The notes below the pieces were generated by a model. The model did no database searches. It saw nothing but the letters and a program-made list of their open reading frames with translations, and was not told the origin of the DNA. From Lachnospiraceae bacterium (GTDB lineage Bacteria > Bacillota_A > Clostridia > Lachnospirales > Lachnospiraceae): a stretch of 64,000 bases of DNA. Below, piece after piece: positions 44,416-54,024 of this stretch (positions are counted from its first letter, which is position 1; each line of letters begins with the position of its first letter). The stretch lies in NCBI GenBank assembly GCA_017391465.1, contig JAFOYH010000060.1:13734-77733 (forward strand), written 5' to 3'. A program made the position numbers and the translations under genes.

Positions 44416-46002
44416 TTGGCTGATTTTAAACAGGAAATAAATAAACGTAGAACCTTTGCCATCATTTCCCATCCGGATGCTGGTAAAACAACATTAACTG
44501 AAAAATTTCTTCTTTACGGCGGTGCCATCAATCTTGCCGGATCCGTAAAAGGAAAAAAAACCGCAAAACATGCCGTTTCCGACTGGATGGAAATTGAAAA
44601 ACAGAGAGGTATTTCCGTTACTTCTTCTGTATTACAGTTTGAATATGACGGATATTGCATCAACATTCTTGATACACCTGGGCATCAGGACTTCTCCGAA
44701 GATACTTATCGTACACTGATGGCTGCCGATTCTGCCGTAATGGTTATCGATGCTTCTAAAGGTGTTGAAGCACAGACAAAGAAATTATTTAAAGTTTGTC
44801 TTCTTCGAGACATTCCAATCTTTACATTTATCAATAAAATGGACCGTGATGCCAACGATCCATTCGAACTCATGGATGAGATTGAATCCGTTCTCGGAAT
44901 CAACACATGCCCTATGAACTGGCCAATCGGTTCCGGTAAAGAATTCCGTGGTGTTTATGACCGTCGTGCCCAGCACGTAACCACATTTACGGCCAATAAC
45001 GGCCAGCGTGAAGTAGCTTCTGAAAACCTTGCCATTGACTCCCCGGAACTTCTCGGCATGGTTGGTGATGAACTTTTCGAAAAACTTCAGGAAGATATCG
45101 AACTTCTTGACGGTGCCGGTGCAGAATTTGATATCGAAAAAGTGAGCCACGGTAAACAGACACCTGTTTTCTTCGGTTCCGCCTTAACAAACTTTGGTAT
45201 TGAGATTTTCTTAAATTACTTCCTTGAAATGACAAGTCATCCACTGCCACGTAAATGCGACGAAGGTATTGTTGATCCTTTCAATAAAGATTTCTCTGCT
45301 TTCGTCTTCAAGATTCAGGCAAACATGAATAAAGCACATCGTGACCGTATTGCTTTCATGCGTATCTGTTCCGGTAAATTCGAAGCCGGTATGGAAGTAT
45401 TCCATGTACAGGGCAAGAAAAAATTAAAACTTTCCCAGCCTCAGCAGTTAATGGCTCAGGAACGTAAGATTCTTGATGAAGCTTATGCCGGTGATATCAT
45501 CGGTGTATTCGATCCGGGTATCTTCTCCATCGGCGATACCATTTCCGTTCCAGGAAAAGTTTTTGCCTACGAAGGTATCCCTACATTCGCTCCGGAACAT
45601 TTCTGCAAAGTTCGCCAGGTGGATACGATGAAACGTAAACAGTTCATTAAAGGTGTTACCCAGATTGCTCAGGAAGGTGCCATTCAGATCTTCCAGGAGT
45701 ACAATACAGGTATGGAAGAAATCATTGTCGGTGTTGTTGGTGTTCTTCAGTTTGACGTTCTTCGTTTCCGTCTTGAAAATGAATACGGCGTTGAAATCCG
45801 CATGGATCCTATGCCTCATGAATACATTCGTTGGGTAACAAGTCCGGATACCGATGTTGCTCGTATCAACGGTACATCCGATATGAAACGTATCAAAGAC
45901 CTTAAAGGCAATCCTTTGTTACTCTTCATCCATGAATGGGCTGTAAACACAGTTCTTGACAAAAATAAGGGACTTGAATTGTCCGAATTCGGTCGCTGGT
46001 AA
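44416..46002 (+). CDS. prfC: Peptide chain release factor 3
   Basis: GTPase recycling RF1/RF2 after termination. The 528 residues show the G1 loop HPDAGKTT, GHQDFSEDTYR for G3, NKMDRDA for G4, then domains II and III. The start is TTG at 44416: GGAGG lies 7 nt upstream and no in-frame ATG fits, a rare but convincing non-ATG start. A strong promoter lies upstream and a terminator follows at 46010. Confidence 0.96.
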   Translation: MADFKQEINKRRTFAIISHPDAGKTTLTEKFLLYGGAINLAGSVKGKKTAKHAVSDWMEIEKQRGISVTSSVLQFEYDGYCINILDTPGHQDFSEDTYRTLMAADSAVMVIDASKGVEAQTKKLFKVCLLRDIPIFTFINKMDRDANDPFELMDEIESVLGINTCPMNWPIGSGKEFRGVYDRRAQHVTTFTANNGQREVASENLAIDSPELLGMVGDELFEKLQEDIELLDGAGAEFDIEKVSHGKQTPVFFGSALTNFGIEIFLNYFLEMTSHPLPRKCDEGIVDPFNKDFSAFVFKIQANMNKAHRDRIAFMRICSGKFEAGMEVFHVQGKKKLKLSQPQQLMAQERKILDEAYAGDIIGVFDPGIFSIGDTISVPGKVFAYEGIPTFAPEHFCKVRQVDTMKRKQFIKGVTQIAQEGAIQIFQEYNTGMEEIIVGVVGVLQFDVLRFRLENEYGVEIRMDPMPHEYIRWVTSPDTDVARINGTSDMKRIKDLKGNPLLLFIHEWAVNTVLDKNKGLELSEFGRW

Positions 46003-46009
46003 ATATAAT

Positions 46010-46070
46010 AAAAGAAGTGCATTTTATGTGAATATCCATGAAACAACTCCACAAATTGCACTTCTTTTTT
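46010..46070. terminator. prfC terminator
   Basis: AAAAGAAGTGCA (46010-46021) pairs with TGCACTTCTTTT (46057-46068) over a 35-nt loop, followed by TT. Confidence 0.75.
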
Positions 46071-46205
46071 ATTGATGAGAGAAATCTTAATCCAACATTT
46101 CATGTTCGCCCATGAACCATTTCACAAGGGCAAAAGATTCCACACAAACAACGATGAACACAAAAATCATTCGCTCCTTAAAGTTTTATCTATAGATATA
46201 TAATA

Positions 46206-46284
46206 AAAAAGAGGTGTTCTATAAAAATACCACCTCTTTTTAAATTTGCATAAATTCTTCTAAAAATTTAAACATCGAATTTAT
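46206..46284 (-). terminator. Terminator of the SPFH/RHH operon, with adjacent hairpin
   Basis: AAAAAGAGGTG (46206-46216) pairs with CACCTCTTTTT (46231-46241), giving a symmetrical terminator. A second stem GCATAAATTC/GAATTTATGC (46251-46284) lies just before the RHH gene stop. Confidence 0.75.
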
Positions 46285-46293
46285 GCCGAATGA

Positions 46294-46563
46294 CTATTCT
46301 TTTCCTTTTTTTCGTCTACGAACCGCTTCAGTCAACAAGTATTCAATCTGACCGTTAATCGAACGAAAATCCTCATCCGCCCATTGGGAAATGTCTTCCC
46401 ATAATCCCTGTGGCAGACGAAGCAATACCTGCTTTCTTGCATTCTCCTTGGCTTTCAACAGCTTTTCCCGTTCTTTGATCTCTTTTTCAAGGGAATTCAG
46501 TTTTTCAAGACGTGCGCGAAGCTTTTCTTCTTTTTCCTCTATCAATTTCATATTTTCCGACAT
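46294..46563 (-). CDS. Small coiled-coil/ribbon-helix-helix protein
   Basis: An 89-residue protein: residues 5-42 form a charged coiled coil (EKEEKLRARLEKLNSLEKEI) and residues 44-85 match an Arc-like ribbon-helix-helix (KQVLLRLPQGLWEDISQWADE). It lies 29 bp after the SPFH gene in the same direction, an arrangement I recall for SPFH proteins. It may repress its own operon through the palindrome at 47645-47677, or tether the SPFH complex to DNA; both inferred. Confidence 0.8.
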   Translation of the reverse strand: MSENMKLIEEKEEKLRARLEKLNSLEKEIKEREKLLKAKENARKQVLLRLPQGLWEDISQWADEDFRSINGQIEYLLTEAVRRRKKGKE

Positions 46564-46592
46564 AGCTCCGCCTCCTCCCCTTTTTTATCAGT

Positions 46593-47618
46593 TTAATATA
46601 TACTTCCGCTGTTGACAATAGGCTGTGTATCTTTACCCGAACAAAGAACAACTAAAAGATTGCTGACCATAGCTGCCTTACGTTCTTCATCAAGCATAAC
46701 AATTTCTTCATCCCCCAGCTTATCAATGGCCATTTTTACCATGCCCACAGCTCCATCAACAATTCTCTGTCGTGCTGCAATAATGGCTGTTGCCTGCTGA
46801 CGCTGAAGCATAGTCGCAGCGATTTCTTCTGAATATGCCAGATTCGTAATCTTCACATCCTCAATCTTAATACCGGCAACATTCACTTTTTTCTGAAGTG
46901 CTGTTTCCATCTTATCTGCGATTTCTTCCACGCTGCTTCGCAATGTCTTTTCATTTTCATTTTCGTCCACCACATCATATGGATAAAGACGTGCCACATT
47001 TCGGACGGTAGAATCTGTCTGAATTGAAATGAATTCTGCATAATCTTCCACGTTAAATACGGCTTTTGTCGGATCTTCTACACGCCAGATCACATTGGTT
47101 CCAATAATAATTGGATTACCCATACCATCATTAACTTTCTGCTTTTCATTCTTCAACGTATTGCTTTTTAAAGATACACGTTTGCGAGTCACTACACTTT
47201 CATAGGCAATGTCCTGTCCTGTTTTATCTTTTGCCGCCTTCATTGCTGCACTCTTATGTTTTTCGTAAACGGGACTATTGGACTCAGCAAATGGGTTAAC
47301 AAAATAAAACCCTGAGTCACGAATGGTTCCATAATAAGAGCCAAAAAGAGTCAATACAAGGGCTTCATTTGGACGTACGGTTTTTAGTCCCGCAAAACCA
47401 ATACATACGGTCACAATTCCAATGATCGCTCCGATAATCGCAAATGCACCACCAAGTCCAGAAATTTCACCCGCCGCTAGAAAAACACCAAACGCAAACA
47501 GGCCAATAAATGCCACGAGTCCAATCAGTTCCAGAATCAACATTACTGCACCATTCTGAGGTTTCAAAAGTTTTTCTTCAATACACTTCATATCCATATT
47601 CTGATTTTCCGTCTTCAT
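46593..47618 (-). CDS. SPFH/Band 7 domain membrane protein
   Basis: Membrane scaffold of the flotillin/prohibitin superfamily. The 341 residues show two N-terminal hydrophobic segments (about 24-48 and 52-75), then the SPFH domain (about 78-270) with [18 protein letters not shown] and [15 protein letters not shown], and a Gln/Ala-rich C-terminus ([19 protein letters not shown]). The likely role is microdomain organisation or protein quality control; partners are unknown. Promoter TTGACA-N17-TACTAT overlaps a 33-bp palindrome upstream. Confidence 0.92.
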   Translation of the reverse strand: MKTENQNMDMKCIEEKLLKPQNGAVMLILELIGLVAFIGLFAFGVFLAAGEISGLGGAFAIIGAIIGIVTVCIGFAGLKTVRPNEALVLTLFGSYYGTIRDSGFYFVNPFAESNSPVYEKHKSAAMKAAKDKTGQDIAYESVVTRKRVSLKSNTLKNEKQKVNDGMGNPIIIGTNVIWRVEDPTKAVFNVEDYAEFISIQTDSTVRNVARLYPYDVVDENENEKTLRSSVEEIADKMETALQKKVNVAGIKIEDVKITNLAYSEEIAATMLQRQQATAIIAARQRIVDGAVGMVKMAIDKLGDEEIVMLDEERKAAMVSNLLVVLCSGKDTQPIVNSGSIY

Positions 47619-47644
47619 AATTTATTACCTCCTTATTATTTTTC

Positions 47645-47701
47645 ACTATAACGATATCGTTTTGATATCATTATAGTATCTCAACATCTATGTTTTGTCA
47701 A
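47645..47701 (-). promoter_or_regulatory. SPFH operon promoter and 33-bp operator-like palindrome
   Basis: Minus-strand TTGACA (47696-47701), 17 bp, TACTAT (47673-47678). The palindrome 47645-47677 has arms ACTATAA and GATATC on the left and GATATC and TTATAGT on the right, covering the -10 and start site. A repressor would block here; the RHH protein of the same operon is a candidate. Confidence 0.65.
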
Positions 47702-47737
47702 TCAATTTCTTACTATTTAAATCTGTTATTATAAAAA

Positions 47738-47772
47738 ATCCACATGGCTGCTACTCACAAAACCATGTGGAT
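47738..47772 (-). terminator. Terminator of the amino-acid ABC operon
   Basis: ATCCACATGG (47738-47747) pairs with CCATGTGGAT (47763-47772); the minus strand continues TTTTTTAT. Confidence 0.88.
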
Positions 47773-47796
47773 GAATGAAATGTATATTCGATTTTT

Positions 47797-48552
47797 CTAA
47801 TCTTCAAATTTCCCTAAGAATTCTTTCATTCGCTGATTATCCGAATTGAAAACTTTATCCGGTGCTCCTTCTTCAACGATAACACCTTTATCCATGAAAA
47901 TAACATGATCAGACACATTTTTCGCAAAATTCATCTCATGAGTTACAATGACCATAGTCATTTTCTCTGTAGCGAGATTTTTGATGATTTTCAGAATTTC
48001 TCCGGTAAGTTCCGGATCCAATGCGGATGTAGGCTCATCAAAGAATAAAATCTTTGGTTTCATTGCCAGTGCTCTGGCAATAGACACACGCTGCTGCTGA
48101 CCACCAGATAATTGATGTGGATAAGCATGCGCTTTATCCTCAAGCCCCATTTTACGAAGCAGCTCTTTCGCCTCCTCAAAAACCTCTTCTTTGTTACGGT
48201 GCTGTACACGAAGAGGTGCATCTGTAATATTTTTAATCACAGAATAATGTGGAAACAGATTAAAATTCTGAAAAACCAGACCATAATAGCCATGAATACG
48301 TTTTAAATCTGCTGTTTTTGCATAAGATGCCTTTCCATTTTCACTCTTTGCCGCAGCCTCTCCAAGATAAATAATCTCTCCATCATCAATGGTTTCAAGC
48401 ATGGTCGCACATCGAAGCAATGTGGATTTCCCCGAACCGGATGGTCCGATAATACTCAATACTTCTCCCTCGTTGACTGTCAGGGAAATGTCTTTTAAAA
48501 CTTCAAGATTCCCGAAACTTTTCTTTATATGATTCATTTCAAGCAAATTCAT
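47797..48552 (-). CDS. Polar amino-acid ABC transporter, ATP-binding protein
   Basis: GlnQ-like ATPase, 251 residues, driving import of an amino acid. Walker [10 protein letters not shown] near residue 35, Q-loop QNFNLFPH, signature LSGGQQQR, Walker [15 protein letters not shown] and switch His in TH(E)MNF are all present. Last gene of the three-gene ABC operon, with the terminator at 47738. Confidence 0.95.
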   Translation of the reverse strand: MNLLEMNHIKKSFGNLEVLKDISLTVNEGEVLSIIGPSGSGKSTLLRCATMLETIDDGEIIYLGEAAAKSENGKASYAKTADLKRIHGYYGLVFQNFNLFPHYSVIKNITDAPLRVQHRNKEEVFEEAKELLRKMGLEDKAHAYPHQLSGGQQQRVSIARALAMKPKILFFDEPTSALDPELTGEILKIIKNLATEKMTMVIVTHEMNFAKNVSDHVIFMDKGVIVEEGAPDKVFNSDNQRMKEFLGKFED

Positions 48553-48564
48553 GTCATTTCCCTC

Positions 48565-49215
48565 CTAACGATAGTAGCTCAATTTCTTTTCAAGATAATC
48601 AAAGGTTAACGCAACAACTAAATTGAAAATATAATAGAATACGCCGGCAACCGCCAGTGGAATCATGGATGATTCAGAGGCAACAAGCTGTTTTGCCAAT
48701 GTGAACATTTCAGCAACAGCTAATGTAAATGCCAACGATGTATCTTTCACCAGTGTGATCGTTTCATTTGCCACCGGTGGAACAATACGTTTAACGACCT
48801 GAGGCATAATAATATAAATAAATGTCTGCGTCTTACTGTATCCCAATAATTTTGCCGCTTCATACTGACCATCGGGAATAGCCGAAATACCGGCACGATA
48901 TATTTCTGCAAAATAAGCCGCATAATTAATAGCGAAACCAATAAGCACCGCTTTCAAACGATAATCTCTCGACAATTCCATACCAAAGATGAAATACGGT
49001 CCAAAATACACCACCAAAAGCTGAAGCATCAGCGGTGTTCCACGCATAATTGAAATATAGATTTTTGCCAAAAGTGCCAGTACTTTTACCTTTGACATAC
49101 GCACAAGGGCCAACCCCAAACCCAAAATCAATGATGTAAATAAAGTCACAAAGAAAATCTGCATGGTGATGACCATACCATCAGCTAATTGACTTACAAT
49201 CTCCATGATTGTCAT
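48565..49215 (-). CDS. Polar amino-acid ABC transporter, permease
   Basis: HisM/GlnP-like permease with about five membrane helices, 216 residues from the ATG at 49215 (AGGGGG is 8 nt upstream). The EAA loop is visible in YEAAKLLGYSKTQTFIYIIMPQ (quoted in part). It probably works as a homodimer, as only one permease is encoded. A hairpin at 49242-49266 separates it from the binding-protein gene. Confidence 0.93.
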   Translation of the reverse strand: MTIMEIVSQLADGMVITMQIFFVTLFTSLILGLGLALVRMSKVKVLALLAKIYISIMRGTPLMLQLLVVYFGPYFIFGMELSRDYRLKAVLIGFAINYAAYFAEIYRAGISAIPDGQYEAAKLLGYSKTQTFIYIIMPQVVKRIVPPVANETITLVKDTSLAFTLAVAEMFTLAKQLVASESSMIPLAVAGVFYYIFNLVVALTFDYLEKKLSYYR

Positions 49216-49241
49216 ATGATGTCCCCCTAACAAGCAAATTA

Positions 49242-49266
49242 AGGGAGCGACTAAGAATCGCTCCCT
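49242..49266 (-). promoter_or_regulatory. Intercistronic hairpin in the ABC operon
   Basis: AGGGAGCGA (49242-49250) pairs with TCGCTCCCT (49258-49266). It is followed by only a weak U tract, so it is likely a partial terminator or 3' stabiliser giving more binding protein than permease. Confidence 0.65.
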
Positions 49267-49281
49267 GATGCTTTATTCGAT

Positions 49282-50100
49282 TTATTTGCCAATACAAATA
49301 TTATCTTTATTGATAGAATATTTTTCTGCAATCTGATCTACGAAACCATCAGCTTCCATTTCAAGTAATGTTGTCCATACCTGATCACGAAGAGCTTCGT
49401 TTCCAAGTTTGAAACCAATACCATACTGTTCCATAGAAATAACATCATCTAAGATTACGATATTGTCGTTCTTTGCCTGTTTTGCAACTGCAACACCTTC
49501 ATCCATTGCTATAGCATCTGCAGAACCAGCTTCAAGTTCCAATAATGCAGATTCATAATCTTTTACTTCAATAAGTTCACCAAATGTTGCTGTAAGTTCT
49601 GCGTTTGCTTCGTCATTCAATGCAGCCAGTGCAGATGAGTCTGCCTGAACAAGCACAACTTTACCTGCAAGATCCGTTGCGGATGCAACACCGCCATCTT
49701 TCTTAACCGCAAATACCTGTGTATTATTTACATATGGTTCAGACCATGTGTAAGCATCCTCACGACCGTTGATTGTAAATCCGTTCCAGATACAATCAAT
49801 AGCGCCTGAATTCAATTCCATATCTTTTGCATCCCAATCAATTGGTGTTTTTACCAGTTCCCAACCATTACGATTACATACTTCCTGTGCAAGATCCAGG
49901 TCAAAACCAACATATTCGCCATCTTCCTGATAGCCATATGGTGGAAAGCTCGCATCAAAACCAACTGTAAATGTTGTTCTTGCTTCTGCAGCTTCTGTCG
50001 CTGTTTCTGTCTTTGTCTCTTTAGCATCACCACCACAACCTGTAAGTACACATCCCATGGTCATCACTGCCGCCAATACTAAAGCTAAATTCTTTTTCAT
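49282..50100 (-). CDS. Amino-acid ABC transporter substrate-binding lipoprotein
   Basis: Extracytoplasmic binding protein of 272 residues, lipid-anchored: signal peptide 1-22 with lipobox LTGC. A Thr/Glu/Ala linker (about 25-42) precedes the SBP_bac_3 domain with TFTVGFDASFPPYGY, WNGFTINGREDAYTWSEPY and MDEGVAVA. The specificity cannot be read; the Gly/Phe-rich pocket is consistent with a polar amino acid. First gene of the operon. Confidence 0.94.
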   Translation of the reverse strand: MKKNLALVLAAVMTMGCVLTGCGGDAKETKTETATEAAEARTTFTVGFDASFPPYGYQEDGEYVGFDLDLAQEVCNRNGWELVKTPIDWDAKDMELNSGAIDCIWNGFTINGREDAYTWSEPYVNNTQVFAVKKDGGVASATDLAGKVVLVQADSSALAALNDEANAELTATFGELIEVKDYESALLELEAGSADAIAMDEGVAVAKQAKNDNIVILDDVISMEQYGIGFKLGNEALRDQVWTTLLEMEADGFVDQIAEKYSINKDNICIGK

Positions 50101-50274
50101 ATCTATTCCTCCCGATTAACACTATGCTAATTTAATATTTGCTTAACGCTTTATCATAGTAGCATACAAATGTATTCATGTCAACACATTTCACTTTATT
50201 CCTCTAAAGAAAAAAAGTGAATCGGATCATTTTTCCTTTGTTGAGAAATTTTGCAAAATTTTTTATTAAACAAA

Positions 50275-50305
50275 AAAAGATGCTGGTCTTTAACCAACAT
50301 CTTTT
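50275..50305 (-). terminator. Aspartokinase terminator
   Basis: AAAAGATG(C)TGGT pairs with ACCA-ACATCTTTT around CTTTA; the minus strand is followed by a U tract. Confidence 0.85.
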
Positions 50306-50337
50306 CGATAAATATCTAATTAAACAATTCACTGAAA

Positions 50338-51657
50338 TCACAAACGAATCGTTACAAAAATATCATAAATCGCTTTGATAGCTGTTTCGAAATCCTTATC
50401 CTGAATACCGATAATAATATTCAGCTCACTGGATCCCTGATCAATCATCTTAACATTGACATTTGCATGCGCAAGCGCAGAGAAAATTCTGCCCGCTGTA
50501 CCACGGGTTGCTCGCATACCACGACCTACAACAGCGATCAATGATAAGTCGCTTTCCATTTCGATAGCATCCGGACGAACCGCACGATGAAGATTCGCAA
50601 GAACCGCCTGTTCTTTGTGCTGAAATTCATCCTGATGAACAAGCACTGTTAATGTATCAATACCAGATGGCATATGTTCAAACGAAATACCTTCTTTTTC
50701 AAAGGATTCCAAAACTTTTCGACCAAAACCGATCTGGCTGTTCATCATATCCTTTTCTACAGTAATGGATACAAAGCCTTTTTTGCCGGCAATACCGGTA
50801 ATCGTATATTCCGGTTTTGTACATGTACTCTCAACAATTAATGTACCTTTGTCTTCCGGTCTGTTCGTATTACGGATATTGATCGGAATACCTTCTGTAC
50901 GAACAGGGAAAATGGCATCTTCGTGAAGTACACTTGCTCCCATGTAGGAAAGCTCACGTAATTCTTTATATGTAACAACATCAATTGGCTTTGGATTCTC
51001 AATGACACGTGGATCTGCAACCAAAACACCGGATACATCTGTCCAGTTTTCATAAATATCTGCAAGAATTGCTTTTGCAATAATGGAACCGGTCACATCG
51101 GAACCTCCACGCGAAAATGTCTTCACACGTCCATCTGCACCACATCCGTAAAATCCAGGAATGACTGCATTTTCTGTGTCAGCAAGTTTTTTCCCAAGTC
51201 CTGAATATGTCTTATCCTGATCCAGACGATCATTTTCATCAAAGAAAATATAATTCACAGGGTCGATAAACTCAAATCCAAGATAATTGGCCATGATAAT
51301 ACCATTCAGATATTCACCACGGGAAGCCGCGTAATCTTTTCCTGCTTTACTGTGAAACTGTGTTTCTATTGTCTTAAATTCTTCATCTAAAGACAGCTCC
51401 AAAGAAAGACCCTGAATAATCTCATCGTATCGAGCTTTAATCCGGGAAAGAAGTTCACTAAAATCCTCTTCTGCTTCAGCCTTTGCATAACTTTCGTATA
51501 ACATATCTGTAACTTTTGTATCTTTAGGAAAACGCTTTCCCGGTGCAGAAGGTACAACAAATCTGCGGTCAGAATCACTTCGAATAATATTGCCTACTTT
51601 CATAAACTGTTCAGCACTTGCCAGAGAACTGCCGCCGAACTTTACAACTTTCTTCAT
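50338..51657 (-). CDS. Aspartate kinase
   Basis: First enzyme of the aspartate pathway (Lys, Thr, Met). From the ATG at 51657 (GGAGG 8 nt upstream) the 439 residues match the single-chain class. KFGGSSLASAEQ is the nucleotide-binding start, FSRGGSDVTGS the substrate loop, and two ACT domains occupy about 295-439 (SLIAVVGRGMRATRG). An internal start typical of split alpha/beta aspartokinases is not obvious. Product inhibition via the ACT domains is likely. Confidence 0.94.
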   Translation of the reverse strand: MKKVVKFGGSSLASAEQFMKVGNIIRSDSDRRFVVPSAPGKRFPKDTKVTDMLYESYAKAEAEEDFSELLSRIKARYDEIIQGLSLELSLDEEFKTIETQFHSKAGKDYAASRGEYLNGIIMANYLGFEFIDPVNYIFFDENDRLDQDKTYSGLGKKLADTENAVIPGFYGCGADGRVKTFSRGGSDVTGSIIAKAILADIYENWTDVSGVLVADPRVIENPKPIDVVTYKELRELSYMGASVLHEDAIFPVRTEGIPINIRNTNRPEDKGTLIVESTCTKPEYTITGIAGKKGFVSITVEKDMMNSQIGFGRKVLESFEKEGISFEHMPSGIDTLTVLVHQDEFQHKEQAVLANLHRAVRPDAIEMESDLSLIAVVGRGMRATRGTAGRIFSALAHANVNVKMIDQGSSELNIIIGIQDKDFETAIKAIYDIFVTIRL

Positions 51658-51832
51658 CAGAATAGCCTCCAAAATAATATACTTCTATTTTGAAATTATA
51701 TAACAGAATCCCCATTTGTCAACTTTTTCTTAGTAAAACTTTAGGTAGCCATATGCTTTGAAATGGTATATAATACCTTTAGATTTTTATCTGACCGGAT
51801 GTATTCCGGTACATTTTCAGGAGGTGTTTGGC

Positions 51833-52717
51833 TTGAAAAAACGCATGCTTTTTGTCGTTAATCCAAGTTCCGGAACATTAAAAATTAAAGACAGTTTACT
51901 GGAAGTCTGTCAGATTTTCTGCAATAACGGCTTTGAGATAAATCTTAATGTAACTAAATATATTTCTGATGCGGTCAAAGAAGCACTCGATAAAAACGAG
52001 CCTTATGACCTTATCGTTGTCTGCGGCGGTGACGGCACATTTAATGGTGCTGTATCTACGATCATTAAATATGATGAATATCCTCCAATCGGATATATTC
52101 CATCCGGAAGTACGAACGATTTTGCTCGAACCGTTGGATTGAGCGGTTCTCCTACAGACATCGCACGCCAGATTATGGCTGGCTTTCCGCGTACATTGGA
52201 TCTTGGTTCCTTTAACAATGCCTATTTTTCATACGTGGCGTCTTTTGGTGCTTTTACAGAAGCATCTTATAACACCCCTCAGGATTTAAAGAACAAGCTC
52301 GGACATCTTGCTTATGTTCTTGAAGGCGTTAAAGACCTTTCCACCCTTGAGCCATGTCATATGCGTATTTCCTATCAAGACAATGAACTTGAAGGCAATT
52401 ATATTTGGGGAGCTATATGCAACTCTTCCTCCATTGGAGGTTTGATTCGTTTAAATCAGGATCTTATTGATTTAAATGACGGTATTTTTGAAGTGATGCT
52501 GATCAAAGCACCTCGAACCATCATTGATCTGGCCAAGATCATCACCTCCATCACGACACAGGTCTATGATCCAGACGTGGTTCAGTTTTTCCAGACAGAC
52601 GAACTTACCATTTATCCGGAAACCGAAATTCCTTGGACATTAGATGGCGAATATGCACCGGGAAGCAAAGAAATTCATGTTAAAAATATTCACGATGCTT
52701 TCCAGTTAATTCTTTAA
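51833..52717 (+). CDS. YegS/BmrU family lipid kinase (diacylglycerol kinase-like)
   Basis: Lipid kinase that probably recycles diacylglycerol to phosphatidic acid. From the TTG at 51833, 8 nt after AGGAGG, it has 294 residues starting LKKRMLFVVNPSSG; the upstream in-frame extension has no family similarity. VVCGGDGTFNGAV is the nucleotide-binding motif and PSGSTNDFART the conserved loop. The C-terminal beta-rich domain completes the family. A terminator follows and cotJABC starts just downstream. Confidence 0.9.
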   Translation: MKKRMLFVVNPSSGTLKIKDSLLEVCQIFCNNGFEINLNVTKYISDAVKEALDKNEPYDLIVVCGGDGTFNGAVSTIIKYDEYPPIGYIPSGSTNDFARTVGLSGSPTDIARQIMAGFPRTLDLGSFNNAYFSYVASFGAFTEASYNTPQDLKNKLGHLAYVLEGVKDLSTLEPCHMRISYQDNELEGNYIWGAICNSSSIGGLIRLNQDLIDLNDGIFEVMLIKAPRTIIDLAKIITSITTQVYDPDVVQFFQTDELTIYPETEIPWTLDGEYAPGSKEIHVKNIHDAFQLIL

Positions 52718-52724
52718 GAATTCA

Positions 52725-52758
52725 GGCTGAACGGTTTAAAACCGATTCAGCCTTTTTT
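52725..52758 (+). terminator. Lipid kinase terminator
   Basis: GGCTGAA(CGGTTT) pairs with (AAACCG)ATTCAGCC, followed by TTTTTT at 52753-52758. Confidence 0.9.
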
Positions 52759-52784
52759 AATTACACACCTTTATTTCATATTTT

Positions 52785-52792
52785 CATACATT
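52785..52792 (+). promoter_or_regulatory. Possible sigma-E -10 element for cotJABC
   Basis: CATACATT resembles the mother-cell sigma-E -10 box, but no good -35 is seen at the expected spacing. cotJABC is sigma-E controlled in Bacillus. Confidence 0.3.
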
Positions 52793-52826
52793 ATAAGTAA
52801 ATATAATTCTCATGAAAGGCGTTTTT

Positions 52827-53087
52827 ATGAGTTATCGTCAAAACATGCCATCCCGCTGTTCGATGCCATCCGGTCAGACAGTTTCGTGTCCATCCTGTGC
52901 TCGCCCGATGGCTGATCCACCCCAAAGACCTTCGGAATGTCCTTGTGAACAAAACTGGCCTATAGCCATGGCATACGTTCCTGTTCAGACTTTCCAATCC
53001 ACGTATGACTTAAATCGCGCATTGGAAGTTGGAACCATTTTCCCTGAACTTCACAAACCATTCTGCGGAAAGAGGTGTATGCGATGA
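52827..53087 (+). CDS. cotJA: Spore coat associated protein CotJA
   Basis: Small coat protein, 86 residues from the ATG at 52827 (GAAAGGCG upstream; an ATG at 52812 is an alternative with a poorer site). The N-terminal half is Cys/Pro/Ser-rich (CPSCARPMADPPQRPSECPC) and the C-terminal half has the CotJA motif AMAYVPVQTFQSTYD. Part of the inner spore coat with CotJB and CotJC. Its stop overlaps the cotJB start (ATGA). Confidence 0.9.
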   Translation: MSYRQNMPSRCSMPSGQTVSCPSCARPMADPPQRPSECPCEQNWPIAMAYVPVQTFQSTYDLNRALEVGTIFPELHKPFCGKRCMR

Positions 53088-53359
53088 ATAATCTTTGTCA
53101 GCTTTCCCAGTCTCAACTTATGGATGTCATCAACAAAACAAGTTTTGCTGTCAATGATATTCAGCTTTTTCTTGATTCTCATCATGATTGTGCCGAAGCT
53201 TTGGCTTACTTTCATGAACACAATCAGCTTCGAAATGCTGCCCTCAAAGAATACAGCCGCCGTTTTGGACCATTAACAATCGAGACTGCCTGTGAAGGCT
53301 CTCGTAATCACTGGGAATGGATTCATGGAAAATGGCCTTGGGAAGGGGGACGATGCTAA
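53084..53359 (+). CDS. cotJB: Spore coat protein CotJB
   Basis: A 91-residue coat protein; the ATG at 53084 has AGAGGTG six nt upstream and overlaps the cotJA stop. The HDCAEALAYFHEHN and YSRRFGPLT segments and the closing WIHGKWPWEGG are CotJB features. Exact role in coat assembly is not known. cotJC follows directly. Confidence 0.92.
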   Translation: MNNLCQLSQSQLMDVINKTSFAVNDIQLFLDSHHDCAEALAYFHEHNQLRNAALKEYSRRFGPLTIETACEGSRNHWEWIHGKWPWEGGRC

Positions 53360-53983
53360 ATGTGGAATTATGAAAAGCGTCTGCAATATCCGGTAAATAT
53401 CAGCCAGCCAAATGCTCAGATCGCCCAGATCATCATGAGCCAGTACGGAGGACCCGATGGTGAAATGGGGGCTTCGATGCGTTATCTGTCTCAGCGTTAT
53501 GCTATGCCAAACCGTCAGGCCATGGGGATGCTGACTGATATCGGTACGGAAGAATTAGCTCACCTTGAAATCGTTGCGACCATCGTTACTCAACTCACGC
53601 GCGATCTTTCTCTGGAAGAGCTCCAAAAATATGGTTTCGACAAGTATTATGTAGACCACACCGTAGGCATATGGCCTCAGGCTGCCGGTGGTGTTCCTTT
53701 TAATGCCTGTGAATTCCAGTCGAAAGGCGATCCAATCACGGATTTATTTGAAGATATGGCCGCCGAACAAAAAGCACGAACCACCTATGATAATATTCTT
53801 CGCCTTGTCAAAGACCCGGAAGTTGCAGATCCAATTCGTTTCCTGCGCGCCCGGGAGGTTGTTCACTTCCAACGATTTGGCGAAACTTTACGCAAAGTTC
53901 AGGAAGATTTGGATTCAAAAAATTTCTATGCTTTCAACCCTTCTTTTGATGCGCCAACCACCTGCTCACCTTGTTCGAAATAA
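53360..53983 (+). CDS. cotJC: Spore coat manganese catalase CotJC
   Basis: Dimanganese catalase-type protein of the spore coat, 207 residues. Metal-binding glutamates and histidines are in GTEELAHLEIVATIV, DMAAEQKARTTYD and REVVHFQRFGETL. Localised to the coat, it may protect against peroxide. The ATG begins one base after the cotJB TAA. Ends at the hairpin 53993-54024. Confidence 0.94.
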   Translation: MWNYEKRLQYPVNISQPNAQIAQIIMSQYGGPDGEMGASMRYLSQRYAMPNRQAMGMLTDIGTEELAHLEIVATIVTQLTRDLSLEELQKYGFDKYYVDHTVGIWPQAAGGVPFNACEFQSKGDPITDLFEDMAAEQKARTTYDNILRLVKDPEVADPIRFLRAREVVHFQRFGETLRKVQEDLDSKNFYAFNPSFDAPTTCSPCSK

Positions 53984-53992
53984 TATAAAACG

Positions 53993-54024
53993 ACGCCAGA
54001 CCTCTACTTTGTAGAGGCTGGCGT
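53993..54024 (+). terminator. cotJ operon terminator
   Basis: ACGCCAG-A-CCTCTAC, TTT loop, GTAGAGG-CTGGCGT; the T tract after it is short. Confidence 0.75.
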
